Source: Viridibacillus arvi
GTDB taxonomy: Bacteria > Bacillota > Bacilli > Bacillales_A > Planococcaceae
Reading direction: 5' to 3'
Length of the DNA stretch: 64,000 nucleotides
Assembly (NCBI RefSeq): GCF_001274945.1
Contig: NZ_LILB01000001.1
Coordinates: 971,781 to 1,035,780, forward strand
Each line of letters opens with the position of its first letter. The first letter of the stretch is position 1. The position numbers were made by a program, and so were the translations under genes. Of the stretch, positions 45,418-54,589 are shown one piece after another. The notes below the pieces were generated by a model, which saw nothing but the letters and a program-made list of their open reading frames with translations, had not been told where the DNA came from and did no database searches.

Positions 45418-47106
45418 TTGATCGAAGAATTAAAAAGACTAGTGGATAACCTTTGTACAAATGTCATTGTGATGAACGAACAGTTTGAAATTCTATGGTG
45501 GAAAACACATCCTAATCTTTCATTACAATTGAGAAAAAACATTTCTATATGTGAAGTACTTCAGGTAAATAAAAATGAGTTGCAGAATAATACAATCATT
45601 CCAATTAATGGGTATCATTATAAAATAAAGTTAGAATCTTACCTATTTGAAGATAATTTAATATTTCTAACAATCGAAGATATAGGTGACCTTTCAAATA
45701 ATCAAACTAATCGCATCATTTGTTTAGAAGAAGTCTTAGAAAAACTTAATGAAGGAGTAATAGTTAGTGACCGTGATGGGAGCATCATCTACTACAATAA
45801 AGCCCAGGAAGAAATGGAACAAATGAAAAAAAATGAAGTTTTAAACAATAAACTTTGGGATGTTTATAAGTACAATAGAAGACAATCCGAACATGCGCAT
45901 ATCTTCAAAACGGGTAAGCCCATTTACGCAAAATACAAAGCTCATTCTAAAACAGATAATGGCCCACAATACGTTGGCTATAGTTCATTTCCAATACAAA
46001 AAGATGGACAAACAATTGCTGTATTTTCTATAAGCCATACTGAAACAAGTTTAAAAAACAAACTACTTGAAACAATAGAATTAAAACGTAGCCTCGTTAC
46101 AAAGGATCTTCAAGTGATAGGAAATACAAATGGAACTTTATATACTTTTGAAAATATTAAGGGTGATAGTCATGTCTTAAAAAAGGCAATTGAAGAGGCA
46201 CAAAACATTTCACTTTACGATACTGATGCTTTAATAGTTGGTGAAACAGGAACAGGAAAAGAGTTATTTGCTCAAAGTATGCACAATTTCAGTCCCCGTG
46301 CGAACAACCCATTCGTAGCTGTAAACTGTGCGGCAATTCCTGAAAACTTGCTAGAGAGTACTCTATTTGGTTCAGTTAAAGGAGCTTTTACGGGGGCGAT
46401 TGACCAAGAAGGATTATTTGAATATGCAAAGGACGGCACTTTATTTTTAGATGAAATAAATTCATTGCCAATAACTCTTCAACCTAAACTTATGCGCGTT
46501 TTACAAGAAAGAGCTGTAAGAAGAGTAGGTAGTAATAAGCTTATTCCTATTACTTGTAGTGTTATAAGTGCATCTAATGAAGATCCAGAACTGCTGGCTT
46601 CTGAGGGTCGAATGCGATTGGATTTGTTCTATCGAATCGCACATGCAAGTATTTATATTCCCCCTTTAAGAGAAAGAGCTGAAGATATATTATTTTTCAT
46701 CAATCACTTCCTATCTACTTATCAAAAAAAGTATTTAAAGCAAAATATTATTCTTTCACCTACACTTTATAAAACTTTACTCTCATATGACTGGCCAGGA
46801 AACACAAGAGAGCTACAGCACTTAATTGAGAATTTAGTAATTCAAGCTAAGTCTAATGAAACTGTTTTCGAATCCTTTTTACCTTATTATCTAAGAAAAA
46901 AACTCTCCATTACAGATCGTGTCGAAGAAATGGCAAGGCCACTTAAGTCCATCCTAGAATCTAATCAAGCTAACTATATAGAAAACATACTTGTCCGCAA
47001 TAAATGGAATATTACAGTTGCAGCAAAGCAATTAAATATTTCTAGACAATCATTACAATATCACATAAAAAAATTAGGACTGGTTAAATCTGAAGAAGTA
47101 TTTTAA
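45418..47106 (+). CDS. Sigma-54-dependent enhancer-binding activator (RocR-like)
   Basis: 562 residues from the TTG at 45418, nine bases after AAAGGGGGA. A PAS-like sensory domain covers about 100-225 (VIVSDRDGSIIYYNKAQEEM). The AAA+ domain holds Walker A GETGTGKE at 275, the sigma-54-contacting GAFTGA at 322-327 and Walker B GTLFLDEINSLP. A Fis-type helix-turn-helix closes the protein (ITVAAKQLNISRQSLQYHIK). It is divergent from locus B, which has a perfect sigma-54 promoter, so it almost certainly activates that operon in response to a pathway metabolite. Confidence 0.92.
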   Translation: MIEELKRLVDNLCTNVIVMNEQFEILWWKTHPNLSLQLRKNISICEVLQVNKNELQNNTIIPINGYHYKIKLESYLFEDNLIFLTIEDIGDLSNNQTNRIICLEEVLEKLNEGVIVSDRDGSIIYYNKAQEEMEQMKKNEVLNNKLWDVYKYNRRQSEHAHIFKTGKPIYAKYKAHSKTDNGPQYVGYSSFPIQKDGQTIAVFSISHTETSLKNKLLETIELKRSLVTKDLQVIGNTNGTLYTFENIKGDSHVLKKAIEEAQNISLYDTDALIVGETGTGKELFAQSMHNFSPRANNPFVAVNCAAIPENLLESTLFGSVKGAFTGAIDQEGLFEYAKDGTLFLDEINSLPITLQPKLMRVLQERAVRRVGSNKLIPITCSVISASNEDPELLASEGRMRLDLFYRIAHASIYIPPLRERAEDILFFINHFLSTYQKKYLKQNIILSPTLYKTLLSYDWPGNTRELQHLIENLVIQAKSNETVFESFLPYYLRKKLSITDRVEEMARPLKSILESNQANYIENILVRNKWNITVAAKQLNISRQSLQYHIKKLGLVKSEEVF

Positions 47107-47176
47107 AGTATGACGTGAAAAATATATGTACTCGATCAATATTAAGATTAAGAAATAAGTTATAGCAACTATGAAT

Positions 47177-47223
47177 AAAAACAAACCTAACTACCAACTT
47201 TTATTGGAAATTAGGTTTGTTTT
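47177..47223 (+). terminator. Terminator of the enhancer-binding protein gene
   Basis: A 13-bp perfect stem AAAACAAACCTAA / TTAGGTTTGTTTT with a 20-base loop. Confidence 0.8.
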
Positions 47224-47382
47224 ATATTTTGTACTTTTAACAATGTACTAATCCGCTTTACACCATATATATTTCCCTATCTACTATCTATTAAGGTGCT
47301 TAACTTCTTGTTTTTCGGCAAAACGAAGACTTTGATAGTTATATGCATATAGAAAGGGGCGCGTATGTCCCCCTCTGTGTTT

Positions 47383-48060
47383 TCACACTAATTTAATCGT
47401 CATTCCTGATTTATAGACTTTAAAGTTTAAAGAATCATCCGTGTTTTTGTCGCCATTTGCCGAAAATATCTCTAACTCAATTTGATCTGTCGGCAAGATT
47501 GACCCTGTGTTTAGCCTGATACTTTTCAAATCTTGTTTAACTCCAGCTCTCGGAGTGCTAAACATAATCGCTGTACCATTGACCAGGTATTTTTTTTGTG
47601 TGGCGTTCCAGACACTCACCCGTACAAAATCTGCTTTGGTTAAGGAATACGTTATTTCTAAAGACATTGTAAAATCATAAAAATGATTTGGAACTAGTGC
47701 TCCAATCGGTATGACAAGCCCCGTCCCAGCCCAAGGAGTTGAAACATGGAAATAGTCTGTCGTATTTTCAATAATAACTGAAGCCTTGTCATTCGCCCTT
47801 GCTTTGGCTGTATTAATCGGCTTGATGATGTTTACAACACCCTTAATAGCTTTCATACCCTTGTGAGTTTGAATTCTAAGGAAAGGAGAATTTCCATCCC
47901 CTCCCCCTTTCGCTTCGACTAGTTCATAGCAAGCTAGACCTTTATGCGTCATCACCTGTAGAGATTTATCCAGGATAGAAGCATCTCTCATTGAGTACAA
48001 AGGAATTTCAAATGTCCCTTTAACTGTATGGATGCGTTGATAGGCAATAGGTGTGCCCAT
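47383..48060 (-). CDS. Phage-tail-like protein of unknown function
   Basis: 225 residues with no signal peptide. It has a beta-rich pattern with TKAKxN-poor, glycine-containing turns, no membrane segment, and resembles receptor-binding or baseplate-associated proteins in style. It follows the beta-helix protein gene without a gap (start at 48060, previous stop at 48061), so the two are translated together. The composition is somewhat GC-richer than the flanking hut region. No known domain recognised; assignment as tail-associated rests on its neighbour. Confidence 0.5.
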   Translation of the reverse strand: MGTPIAYQRIHTVKGTFEIPLYSMRDASILDKSLQVMTHKGLACYELVEAKGGGDGNSPFLRIQTHKGMKAIKGVVNIIKPINTAKARANDKASVIIENTTDYFHVSTPWAGTGLVIPIGALVPNHFYDFTMSLEITYSLTKADFVRVSVWNATQKKYLVNGTAIMFSTPRAGVKQDLKSIRLNTGSILPTDQIELEIFSANGDKNTDDSLNFKVYKSGMTIKLV

Positions 48061-49263
48061 CTACAGATCGCTCCTAATCCACATTTTACCAACCTTAGGG
48101 TTCACAGGGTCTGCTGATAATACTTCGATGCTTGCAGGAACACCACCATTACCACTCAATTTCCATGGAGTCCAATCGGTTAAACCGAACTTTGATCTAA
48201 TATAGAAATTCTCGGTTCCTTGATGTGGAACATAAAATTGCGCTACGTTATCTCCTGTTGTGAAAACGGTCATAATTCCATATTCATAAGCTCCTACAGG
48301 CTGATGAAGAGCTGCTGTTAATCCTGATGGCTCAATGATTCGATACGTTCCCATCTTCTGGACCGTATTCCAGTCACGCCCCACCAATTCACCTTCTGAG
48401 GTCAATCCACCAACACCGACTCTGTTTGAGTTCTCACCATTGTTGACGTAACGTTCTTCAGGAAAGAACATCATATTTATGTTGTTCATGGAACTCGTGG
48501 AGGTAAATTCTGCAATAGGTCCTGTATGTTGAATCAACTGTGTATCCCATAGAACGCCGGTGAACGAATTACCCATACCTGATATTTTTAGAATTTGTTT
48601 AGTTGAAGTGCCTGGTTGAATCTGCAGGTTTGAAAATATATTCCCCGAACATTCAAATGGAACAGAAGTATTTGATTCAATCACAATCATTTCATTACAC
48701 TCTGACAATGTAATTTTGTCGAATCGGTTTGCATTGATCCACGTTTGGCCCTTAGTTGGTTCAGTTGCTTTTAATTTAATTCCGATGTCAAAATTCCATA
48801 TCACCAGTCGTTCAATGTTTAGAAATTGAATTTGATGCGTGTCTCCACCCGAAAATAAAGATAAACCTATCCCGCTCGTCGTTGACGTCCAGTTCCACAT
48901 GACTAAATCACGTATAACTGTTTTGGCACTAGTACTATCATACCTATATTTTCCGTCTAAATAGACAACTTCCTTCGCGTAATTATTAATTCCTATACTG
49001 ATCGTACCACCACAAAAAGAAGCTCCTTGTTCCAACTCAAAACCTCTCAAATTTGCATCTAATGAGTAATGAGTTGCACGTTCTCCGCGTAACTCTACCC
49101 CTTCACGAATCTTAATTGTTGCGTTTAGTTGGTATTTACGTTCTTCTGCAATGACGACTTTTTGCTTATTTGCAAACGCAAAATCTAACGCAGCTTGAAT
49201 TTTGATGGCATCCGTCGCCCCAGTAAAATCACTGACAAACACCTGTGTTTTGGATTCACTCAT
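48061..49263 (-). CDS. Tail-spike-like beta-helix protein with pyocin-knob C-terminus
   Basis: 400 residues. The N-terminal part (DFTGATDAIKIQAALDFAFA) is the entry of pectate-lyase-superfamily beta-helices as found in phage tail spikes; a run of short strands with asparagines follows (residues about 60-270). Residues about 285-375 resemble a pyocin knob domain, ending in GTENFYIRSKFGLTDWTPW. Such proteins bind or depolymerise surface glycans. It starts after GGAGGTT and is followed directly by a second tail-like gene. No capsid, terminase or lysis genes are near, so this is an isolated cassette or a domesticated surface-polysaccharide module. Confidence 0.7.
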   Translation of the reverse strand: MSESKTQVFVSDFTGATDAIKIQAALDFAFANKQKVVIAEERKYQLNATIKIREGVELRGERATHYSLDANLRGFELEQGASFCGGTISIGINNYAKEVVYLDGKYRYDSTSAKTVIRDLVMWNWTSTTSGIGLSLFSGGDTHQIQFLNIERLVIWNFDIGIKLKATEPTKGQTWINANRFDKITLSECNEMIVIESNTSVPFECSGNIFSNLQIQPGTSTKQILKISGMGNSFTGVLWDTQLIQHTGPIAEFTSTSSMNNINMMFFPEERYVNNGENSNRVGVGGLTSEGELVGRDWNTVQKMGTYRIIEPSGLTAALHQPVGAYEYGIMTVFTTGDNVAQFYVPHQGTENFYIRSKFGLTDWTPWKLSGNGGVPASIEVLSADPVNPKVGKMWIRSDL

Positions 49264-49474
49264 TCGTAACCTCCACTAATTTAAATTTTAAACCTCTTAA
49301 TAATTCACCTTACCTATATCAAAATTAAGTTGTAAAATGTACCTCAACAAATAAACGAATCTTAGTAATTAGTTCGTTTATTTAGGTATCCTACTTTTAC
49401 AATGATTTTTTAGTGGATGGTTTACTTCTACACATATTGTATGATCAGTATTTCTAAAACTTATCGACAATGAT

Positions 49475-49624
49475 TTATGAAATTCCAATTATCACCTCAT
49501 AATATCCCCAAATTCGTTCAATGACTTCTTCTGAACGTTCAACCATATGGTGGCTTAGGTCTACAGAAATTTTATAGTCTTTTTATATCTCACTAATTTC
49601 CATTTCACCGTTTCCAGAAATCAT
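49475..49624 (-). pseudogene. Possible short pseudogene
   Basis: From an ATG at 49624, 50 codons read with one internal TAA (after MISGNGEMEISEI), then KISVDLSHHMVERSEEVIER and an ending at 49475. The text is protein-like, but I do not recognise it and there is no clear ribosome site. The rest of 49264-49770 shows nothing else I can support. Confidence 0.25.
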
Positions 49625-49771
49625 TGTTCCAAAACATCATATGCTATTACAGTTTATCCCACGAATTCATTTGCAGTTGTTTAAATAATTGTCTTTACAT
49701 CAACTAAACCATTTCAATAAACTGTTGGCGATTTAGGTATTATCCAGGCAGCTATAAATTGGTGTTAAAAC

Positions 49772-49838
49772 AAAAAGAGGAATTATTTTAGATTGTATAG
49801 AATTATATAAGATTAGATAGGGACTTATTTTAGATTTT
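49772..49838 (+). promoter_or_regulatory. Triple-repeat operator upstream of the AraC-type regulator
   Basis: Units start at about 49779, 49799 and 49821 (spacing 20 and 22), with GGAATTATTTTAGATT as the clearest. The block matches 33795-33861 with about ten differences. It lies some 50 bases before the regulator gene. Confidence 0.6.
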
Positions 49839-49885
49839 TTATCAATAACATATTAATCAAAAATAATGGAGTGGTGGTGGGAAGG

Positions 49886-51361
49886 ATGAAACTTTTAATA
49901 ATTGATAGAGATCAAACCGAAAGAACAGGCATTCAATGGTTTATTAAACACTATCAGTTGGATATTACTACTGTTTACGAGGCAGGAACCGTTGAAGATG
50001 CTATAAATTGTCTTGAAATGGAGAATCCAGAAATTATTTTGCTGGAACTTGAAATCTTAATGCAAGATAAGACAAAAGGATTAAAGAGGGCTTTATCAAT
50101 TCAACCTCATCATTTAATCACAATAACTGCAGAACCCTTATTTAAGAATGCCCAAGAAGCTCTTTCTTTACGAGCTTTAACTTTGCTCGTAAAACCAATC
50201 GATTTGAATTTATTGAAACAGTATTTAACACATGCATGTCGTCAAGTATTGAATCCTTTTAAAGATACACTTTCTTACGTACAAGAGAACTCAATATATC
50301 CTGCATTATTTATAGATGATTCACCTACTCCAATAGAAGACAATGTTTTTTGCTTTATGATAGAAACTGAGTTTTCAGAGCAAAATGAGTTACTCTTTCA
50401 TTGGCTACAATCACTACCATTCTCACAGCAATTTACCTTTTATCCATTATCAAAAAGAATTATGTGCTTCTCAAGAGACAAAAATTTAGAAGAATTAATT
50501 AAAAAGGGAAAATCAATTATGCGAGAATGGACTAAATCCCATAACGCTTATTTAAATATCGCCATCTATGATTTACCTAATAGATCCATAAAAACTATGT
50601 ATAATGCATTAAAACAAGCATTGAGTTTGCGTTTTCAAAGTGGCTTTTCTCAATTTTTTTATGTTAGCCAAATGCCGGTCTACAAAAAATTCGATCACTT
50701 TTTAACAATTGAGCAACAGCGCCTTTGGATTAATGGCTTAGAGCAAAATGATGTCCAAACTATTAAAATATTTTTATATAACATTTCAAATTTGGAGATT
50801 TACTATCAACCCGATGCCATTCGCATTCATCTTACAAGCATATTAGCTCAAGTAAGACGTTTTATGCTGAAATACCAAATGGAAAAAATGATTGAAGTCG
50901 AAAAAAAATACGACTTATTATTTGATATGATTTTGAATCATCCAGTGCTTTACACTATAATCCAAGAGTTCGTTCTTTTTTGCCAAGATGTAATGAATCA
51001 AGCGGTACACCAAAAGGAACATGGCCAGTTTGATTATGTAAATGGAGCACTAGATTATATTGACATTTATTACTCTGATAGCACTTTGAACCTTAAAACA
51101 CTTGCCGACTTCTTAGGCATTAGCTCAAGCTACTTAAGCATGTTATTTTCAACAACTAAAGGAGTTACTTTTAAACAATACTTAAATGAAAAGCGTCTTA
51201 CACATGCTATACAACTTCTTAAAGAAACAAGCTTACCAATTAGTGAGATCGCCTCAACGACAGGATTTAACGATTCAAATTACTTTTCAAAAGTATTTAA
51301 ATCGAAATTCACTATTAGCCCTATAGCTTATCGTCAGCAAATGAAATTGGTGATAGATTGA
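49886..51361 (+). CDS. AraC-type regulator with degenerate receiver domain
   Basis: 491 residues. Residues 1-115 look like a response-regulator receiver: acidic pair in LLIIDRDQTE, the switch threonine in LITITAEP and the lysine in LLVKPIDL. The phospho-acceptor position in PEIILLELEIL is Glu, not Asp, so it may be locked in an active-like state. A middle region of about 260 residues has no known fold. Residues about 380-490 are an AraC double helix-turn-helix (LNLKTLADFLGISSSYLSMLF, then ISEIASTTGFNDSNYFSKVF). No histidine kinase gene is adjacent. Start is uncertain: GTG codons 9-15 bases upstream are alternatives. Confidence 0.85.
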   Translation: MKLLIIDRDQTERTGIQWFIKHYQLDITTVYEAGTVEDAINCLEMENPEIILLELEILMQDKTKGLKRALSIQPHHLITITAEPLFKNAQEALSLRALTLLVKPIDLNLLKQYLTHACRQVLNPFKDTLSYVQENSIYPALFIDDSPTPIEDNVFCFMIETEFSEQNELLFHWLQSLPFSQQFTFYPLSKRIMCFSRDKNLEELIKKGKSIMREWTKSHNAYLNIAIYDLPNRSIKTMYNALKQALSLRFQSGFSQFFYVSQMPVYKKFDHFLTIEQQRLWINGLEQNDVQTIKIFLYNISNLEIYYQPDAIRIHLTSILAQVRRFMLKYQMEKMIEVEKKYDLLFDMILNHPVLYTIIQEFVLFCQDVMNQAVHQKEHGQFDYVNGALDYIDIYYSDSTLNLKTLADFLGISSSYLSMLFSTTKGVTFKQYLNEKRLTHAIQLLKETSLPISEIASTTGFNDSNYFSKVFKSKFTISPIAYRQQMKLVID

Positions 51362-51407
51362 GTGCTAATTTTTAATACCTTATTTAATTATTGTTGTAAA
51401 CAAAGAG

Positions 51408-51444
51408 GAATCCATTTTGAAAAATGCCTATTCAAAATGGATTC
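51408..51444. terminator. Bidirectional terminator between convergent genes
   Basis: A 14-bp perfect stem GAATCCATTTTGAA / TTCAAAATGGATTC with a nine-base loop. Confidence 0.8.
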
Positions 51445-51447
51445 ACT

Positions 51448-52104
51448 TCATTTCAATTTAAATTCAAAGGTATTTTTCTCTATACATAATGTTTCATCAG
51501 AAGTTTTGATAATAATATCAAAGTGCTGACTATACGGATGCATAAACACTTCGTACTGAATTCGACGTTCATCATGAGACTGCCTTAAATAATTGATATC
51601 AGTCTCCCTTTCAGCAATATCACGGCTCGACCTCCTCATTAATTCCGTTACACTATCTGTATAGAAGTAAATTTTTAAATCAAATAAATCCGGATTAATA
51701 AACGCTACACTCATTCCTTCTACGATCGTAACTCTATTTTTCGAAGAAATTAACTCGCTTTTCATATAATCTGTATCTATCGTAAATAAATCTAAACCAT
51801 CTCTAATCATCTGAACATCTCTTTCTAATGAAGGCAAATGATGCGCTGATGGATGGCAAGCAGTCATTTTAAAACGATGACTCTCGTTTTGATATGTATA
51901 GTCGATAATTGCATGCTTTCGTATGTTCGAACTAACAATATAAGGATCTGTATTAATATAATTCAATTCACCTTGATCTAGTACCTTTACAAACCTATTG
52001 GCGAATGTTGTTTTTCCAGCAGCACCATGTCCTGAAATGCCAATAATAATATGCTTATCAGTCATTCTGACCCAATTAATAATATCTTGTAAAATCTTAT
52101 CCAT
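51448..52104 (-). CDS. Nucleoside-kinase-like P-loop protein
   Basis: 218 residues from the second of two adjacent ATG codons (AGGAGGAGA upstream). A Walker A is present at about residue 23, GISGHGAAGKTTFANRF, followed by YINTDPYIV at the place where uridine kinases have their Walker B/substrate aspartate, and TIVEGMSVAF, another kinase-like acidic strand end. The lid region (RRSSRDIAERE) has several arginines. It is therefore a uridine-kinase-like phosphotransferase, with the substrate unknown. It lies just after a DUF2019-like gene and may be coupled to it. Confidence 0.75.
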   Translation of the reverse strand: MDKILQDIINWVRMTDKHIIIGISGHGAAGKTTFANRFVKVLDQGELNYINTDPYIVSSNIRKHAIIDYTYQNESHRFKMTACHPSAHHLPSLERDVQMIRDGLDLFTIDTDYMKSELISSKNRVTIVEGMSVAFINPDLFDLKIYFYTDSVTELMRRSSRDIAERETDINYLRQSHDERRIQYEVFMHPYSQHFDIIIKTSDETLCIEKNTFEFKLK

Positions 52105-52136
52105 CATTCTCCTCCTAGTAGAGCTGTATTGATAAA

Positions 52137-52490
52137 TCAACTGTAATATTCCTTTAAATTTCCATTATCCCACTCTTCCAAAAGATAGTATGAATCGAAA
52201 TTCAAAGACTCTGATAAACTGGCAACAGCCAATATAACCTCTTTCGCTTCTTTTTCATTAACTGAAAGCAGATGTATTGCTGAGGTATATCTTACATACA
52301 AGTTAGGATGTTCTAACAAATGAAATAAAGCTTCTACACCGTTAGGATGCTTTTTAAGGAATTTGAAATTCTTATACTGTTTATCATATAACTTATTTGT
52401 TTTTCTAGAATTCACTACAACTTCATATGCTGAAACACCATATTCTATGGCAGATTCAATGCAATTTTTAATTATCTTTTCTAATTCCAT
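52137..52490 (-). CDS. DUF2019-like HEAT-repeat protein
   Basis: 117 residues, entirely helical. HPNGVEALFHLLEHPNLYVRYTSA reads as a HEAT-type helical pair, and the C-terminus (ESLNFDSYYLLEEWDNGNLKEYY) matches the DUF2019 pattern. Some such proteins are immunity proteins for polymorphic toxins; no toxin gene is visible here. It starts after TTGAGGTTG and ends 33 bases before the kinase-like start. Confidence 0.6.
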   Translation of the reverse strand: MELEKIIKNCIESAIEYGVSAYEVVVNSRKTNKLYDKQYKNFKFLKKHPNGVEALFHLLEHPNLYVRYTSAIHLLSVNEKEAKEVILAVASLSESLNFDSYYLLEEWDNGNLKEYYS

Positions 52491-52727
52491 GTTTCAACCT
52501 CAATTTTAGAATATTGAAATAATTAAGTTCTACATCCTTGTTGAAATTAATCGCCCTTTCTTATTATAAGATAAACAAGTTATTAACTGCCCTTTTTTGT
52601 GGGAATAATGAGTACTGCCACTTTTGTTCAAAAAAAAGAAGCTAATCCCCCCTCTTTATTTTTGTTTGTTCCAATTTTTATAGTTTCATTTATTTTTTCT
52701 CTTTAATTAGTGCTTTCTGATAAACAT

Positions 52728-53513
52728 TTAGCTATTTTTTATAAATATTGAATATTTATTAGGTTGTCTAAATCCTAATTTTCCAGCTAATTTAATAGAT
52801 GCATTATTTAATATGTCACAATCCCAGCGAGGCATTATATTATTTTCTAAACAGTGATTTATAAATGCTTTTGCATTAATAGCGGCTAATCCTTGTCCCC
52901 TATAATCTTCGTGTGTTTCAATATCCATTTCTGAGAATTGAAGTGAGGAAAAAATCGAAGTACATTCACTAACCACTCTCCCTTTATGTATAATACAATA
53001 ACCGAAACCCTTTTCAATAAAGTTTGACACAGAACCCCAATACTTTTTATAGTAATTCCCATTATATTCAGAGCTACTATTAATTAACTCTTCATCTATT
53101 CTTTTTATAGAATATTCACTGGCAAGAGGACTTTCATCTTGAAACTGTTTCTTATTGTCATACGTAAAAGTATACCAGCCTCTCTGCTTTAACTTGTCTT
53201 TAAATAGTACGTTAATTACAGAATCCCAGTTTTCAGATGCAGAAAATAAAGTAAATCGTAGTCCCTTACTTTTTCTATTACAATACAATTCAAAAAGAAA
53301 ATCATTAAACTGATGATTATCTTCTTCTCCAGCAATGAAATAAATACCGGATTCTGTTCCAATGAGCAATGTCTCAACATTTTTTGAGTCTACATAAACA
53401 ATTCCATTAATATAATTATTTAATATTGAATAGACAAAAGTCGGAACAGTTTTCAAGTTACTTTCTATTACTTTTATCGCTATATCAAAATCTTTAACAC
53501 TTAGTGTTATCAT
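52728..53513 (-). CDS. GNAT family acetyltransferase
   Basis: 261 residues. The N-terminal half is a family-specific region, and the C-terminal half is a GNAT domain. The acetyl-CoA pyrophosphate loop is in THEDYRGQGLAAINAKAF (residues about 205-222), and NNASIKLAGKLGFR follows as the usual last strand-helix. The two-part layout resembles the GNAT_acetyltr_2 (PF12746) group. The acceptor is unknown. Single gene with AAGGTTT-type weak ribosome site. Confidence 0.8.
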   Translation of the reverse strand: MITLSVKDFDIAIKVIESNLKTVPTFVYSILNNYINGIVYVDSKNVETLLIGTESGIYFIAGEEDNHQFNDFLFELYCNRKSKGLRFTLFSASENWDSVINVLFKDKLKQRGWYTFTYDNKKQFQDESPLASEYSIKRIDEELINSSSEYNGNYYKKYWGSVSNFIEKGFGYCIIHKGRVVSECTSIFSSLQFSEMDIETHEDYRGQGLAAINAKAFINHCLENNIMPRWDCDILNNASIKLAGKLGFRQPNKYSIFIKNS

Positions 53514-53727
53514 CCTATTTAAACCTTCCCCTCGGTACTTAATGAATAGACTACCAGCTTTATATCACTTTATTGCCATTCTAGAAAACACTTCGCATAT
53601 TTACGAAACAATTATTAGAATCTAATTATCAATATCTGTTCTCAAACTCCCCCCTCCATTGAAAACATTCAGTCACAAACAAAAGGGTTGAATCCTGTGG
53701 AATACAGAGTCAAAACTTTATTTTTTG

Positions 53728-54570
53728 CTATGCAGTTTGATACATGTTTTTGTGCCAATTTCTTATAGTTTCATTAATTATTTCTCTTAATTTTTGGTTT
53801 TCTTTAGTATAATCAATTCTAAAATAGATAACTTTTAAAAAGTTTAAGATGTTATTTTTACACTTGTAGAACTTGATTGATCTGCCTTCTTTTTGATAAA
53901 ACTCAATAAGTTCATTATTCAATTCAATAATCCACTCTTCTAATTTATTGCTATCTATCATTTTATTATTGAGTAGCGCTTCAATGGCAAACATTAATCG
54001 TTCATCTTCGTTGCATACATAGTTTGTTTCTTTAAATAAACAAACTTTTATTAGGTTTAAGTACTTGTTTACATTTTCAAATTGAAAATAAGGATGTTCT
54101 ATTGCTACAACAAGCATATCTGCACCATGGGCGATACTGTGTGCCCATCCTTTTCCGTCTACGTATCCCCTTGTGTCATTTTCTTCTAGTAAATAACTAA
54201 TACTACTATCAATCGCTTTTACTACAATACTTTTAGGTAATAAGCATGTATCCTGATCTTTTTTTAAGAGTTCAGTAATTACTAATGCTGAGAAAGATCG
54301 TTTGAAAACTGAATCCGTATTTTTCTCTCCGATTTGATAAAATAAATAATCCTCGCTTAAACAGTCTTTCAAAATATTTATCATTTGATCTGAAGTCAGC
54401 AAACCATTACTAATAAGCATTGCAAAAGTTGAATATATTAACTCATCTCTTAATTCAGAGTCTATGTTTCCAATATTCAGAAGCATTTCTCTCATGATTT
54501 CATCAATCTTAAACATTTCAATATTCATTGGTTTATCTAATAACATTTGTAATTCGTGTTTTAACTCCAT
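53728..54570 (-). CDS. DUF2785 protein
   Basis: 280 residues, all-helical, matching the DUF2785 family; the GYVDGKGWAHSIAHGADMLV stretch near residue 140 is its most conserved segment and holds two histidines and an aspartate that could bind metal. No function has been shown for the family as far as I know. It starts after GGTGGGAA and lies 19 bases from the MerR-like gene on the same strand, so the two may share a transcript. Confidence 0.8.
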   Translation of the reverse strand: MELKHELQMLLDKPMNIEMFKIDEIMREMLLNIGNIDSELRDELIYSTFAMLISNGLLTSDQMINILKDCLSEDYLFYQIGEKNTDSVFKRSFSALVITELLKKDQDTCLLPKSIVVKAIDSSISYLLEENDTRGYVDGKGWAHSIAHGADMLVVAIEHPYFQFENVNKYLNLIKVCLFKETNYVCNEDERLMFAIEALLNNKMIDSNKLEEWIIELNNELIEFYQKEGRSIKFYKCKNNILNFLKVIYFRIDYTKENQKLREIINETIRNWHKNMYQTA

Positions 54571-54589
54571 TTCCCACCAACTCTTTCTA

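Noticed and set aside
47383-49263. A complete prophage
   Set aside because: No integrase, terminase, capsid, holin or attachment repeats surround the two tail-like genes.
52137-52490. Immunity gene of a toxin system
   Set aside because: The DUF2019-like fold allows it, but no toxin or secretion domain lies nearby.
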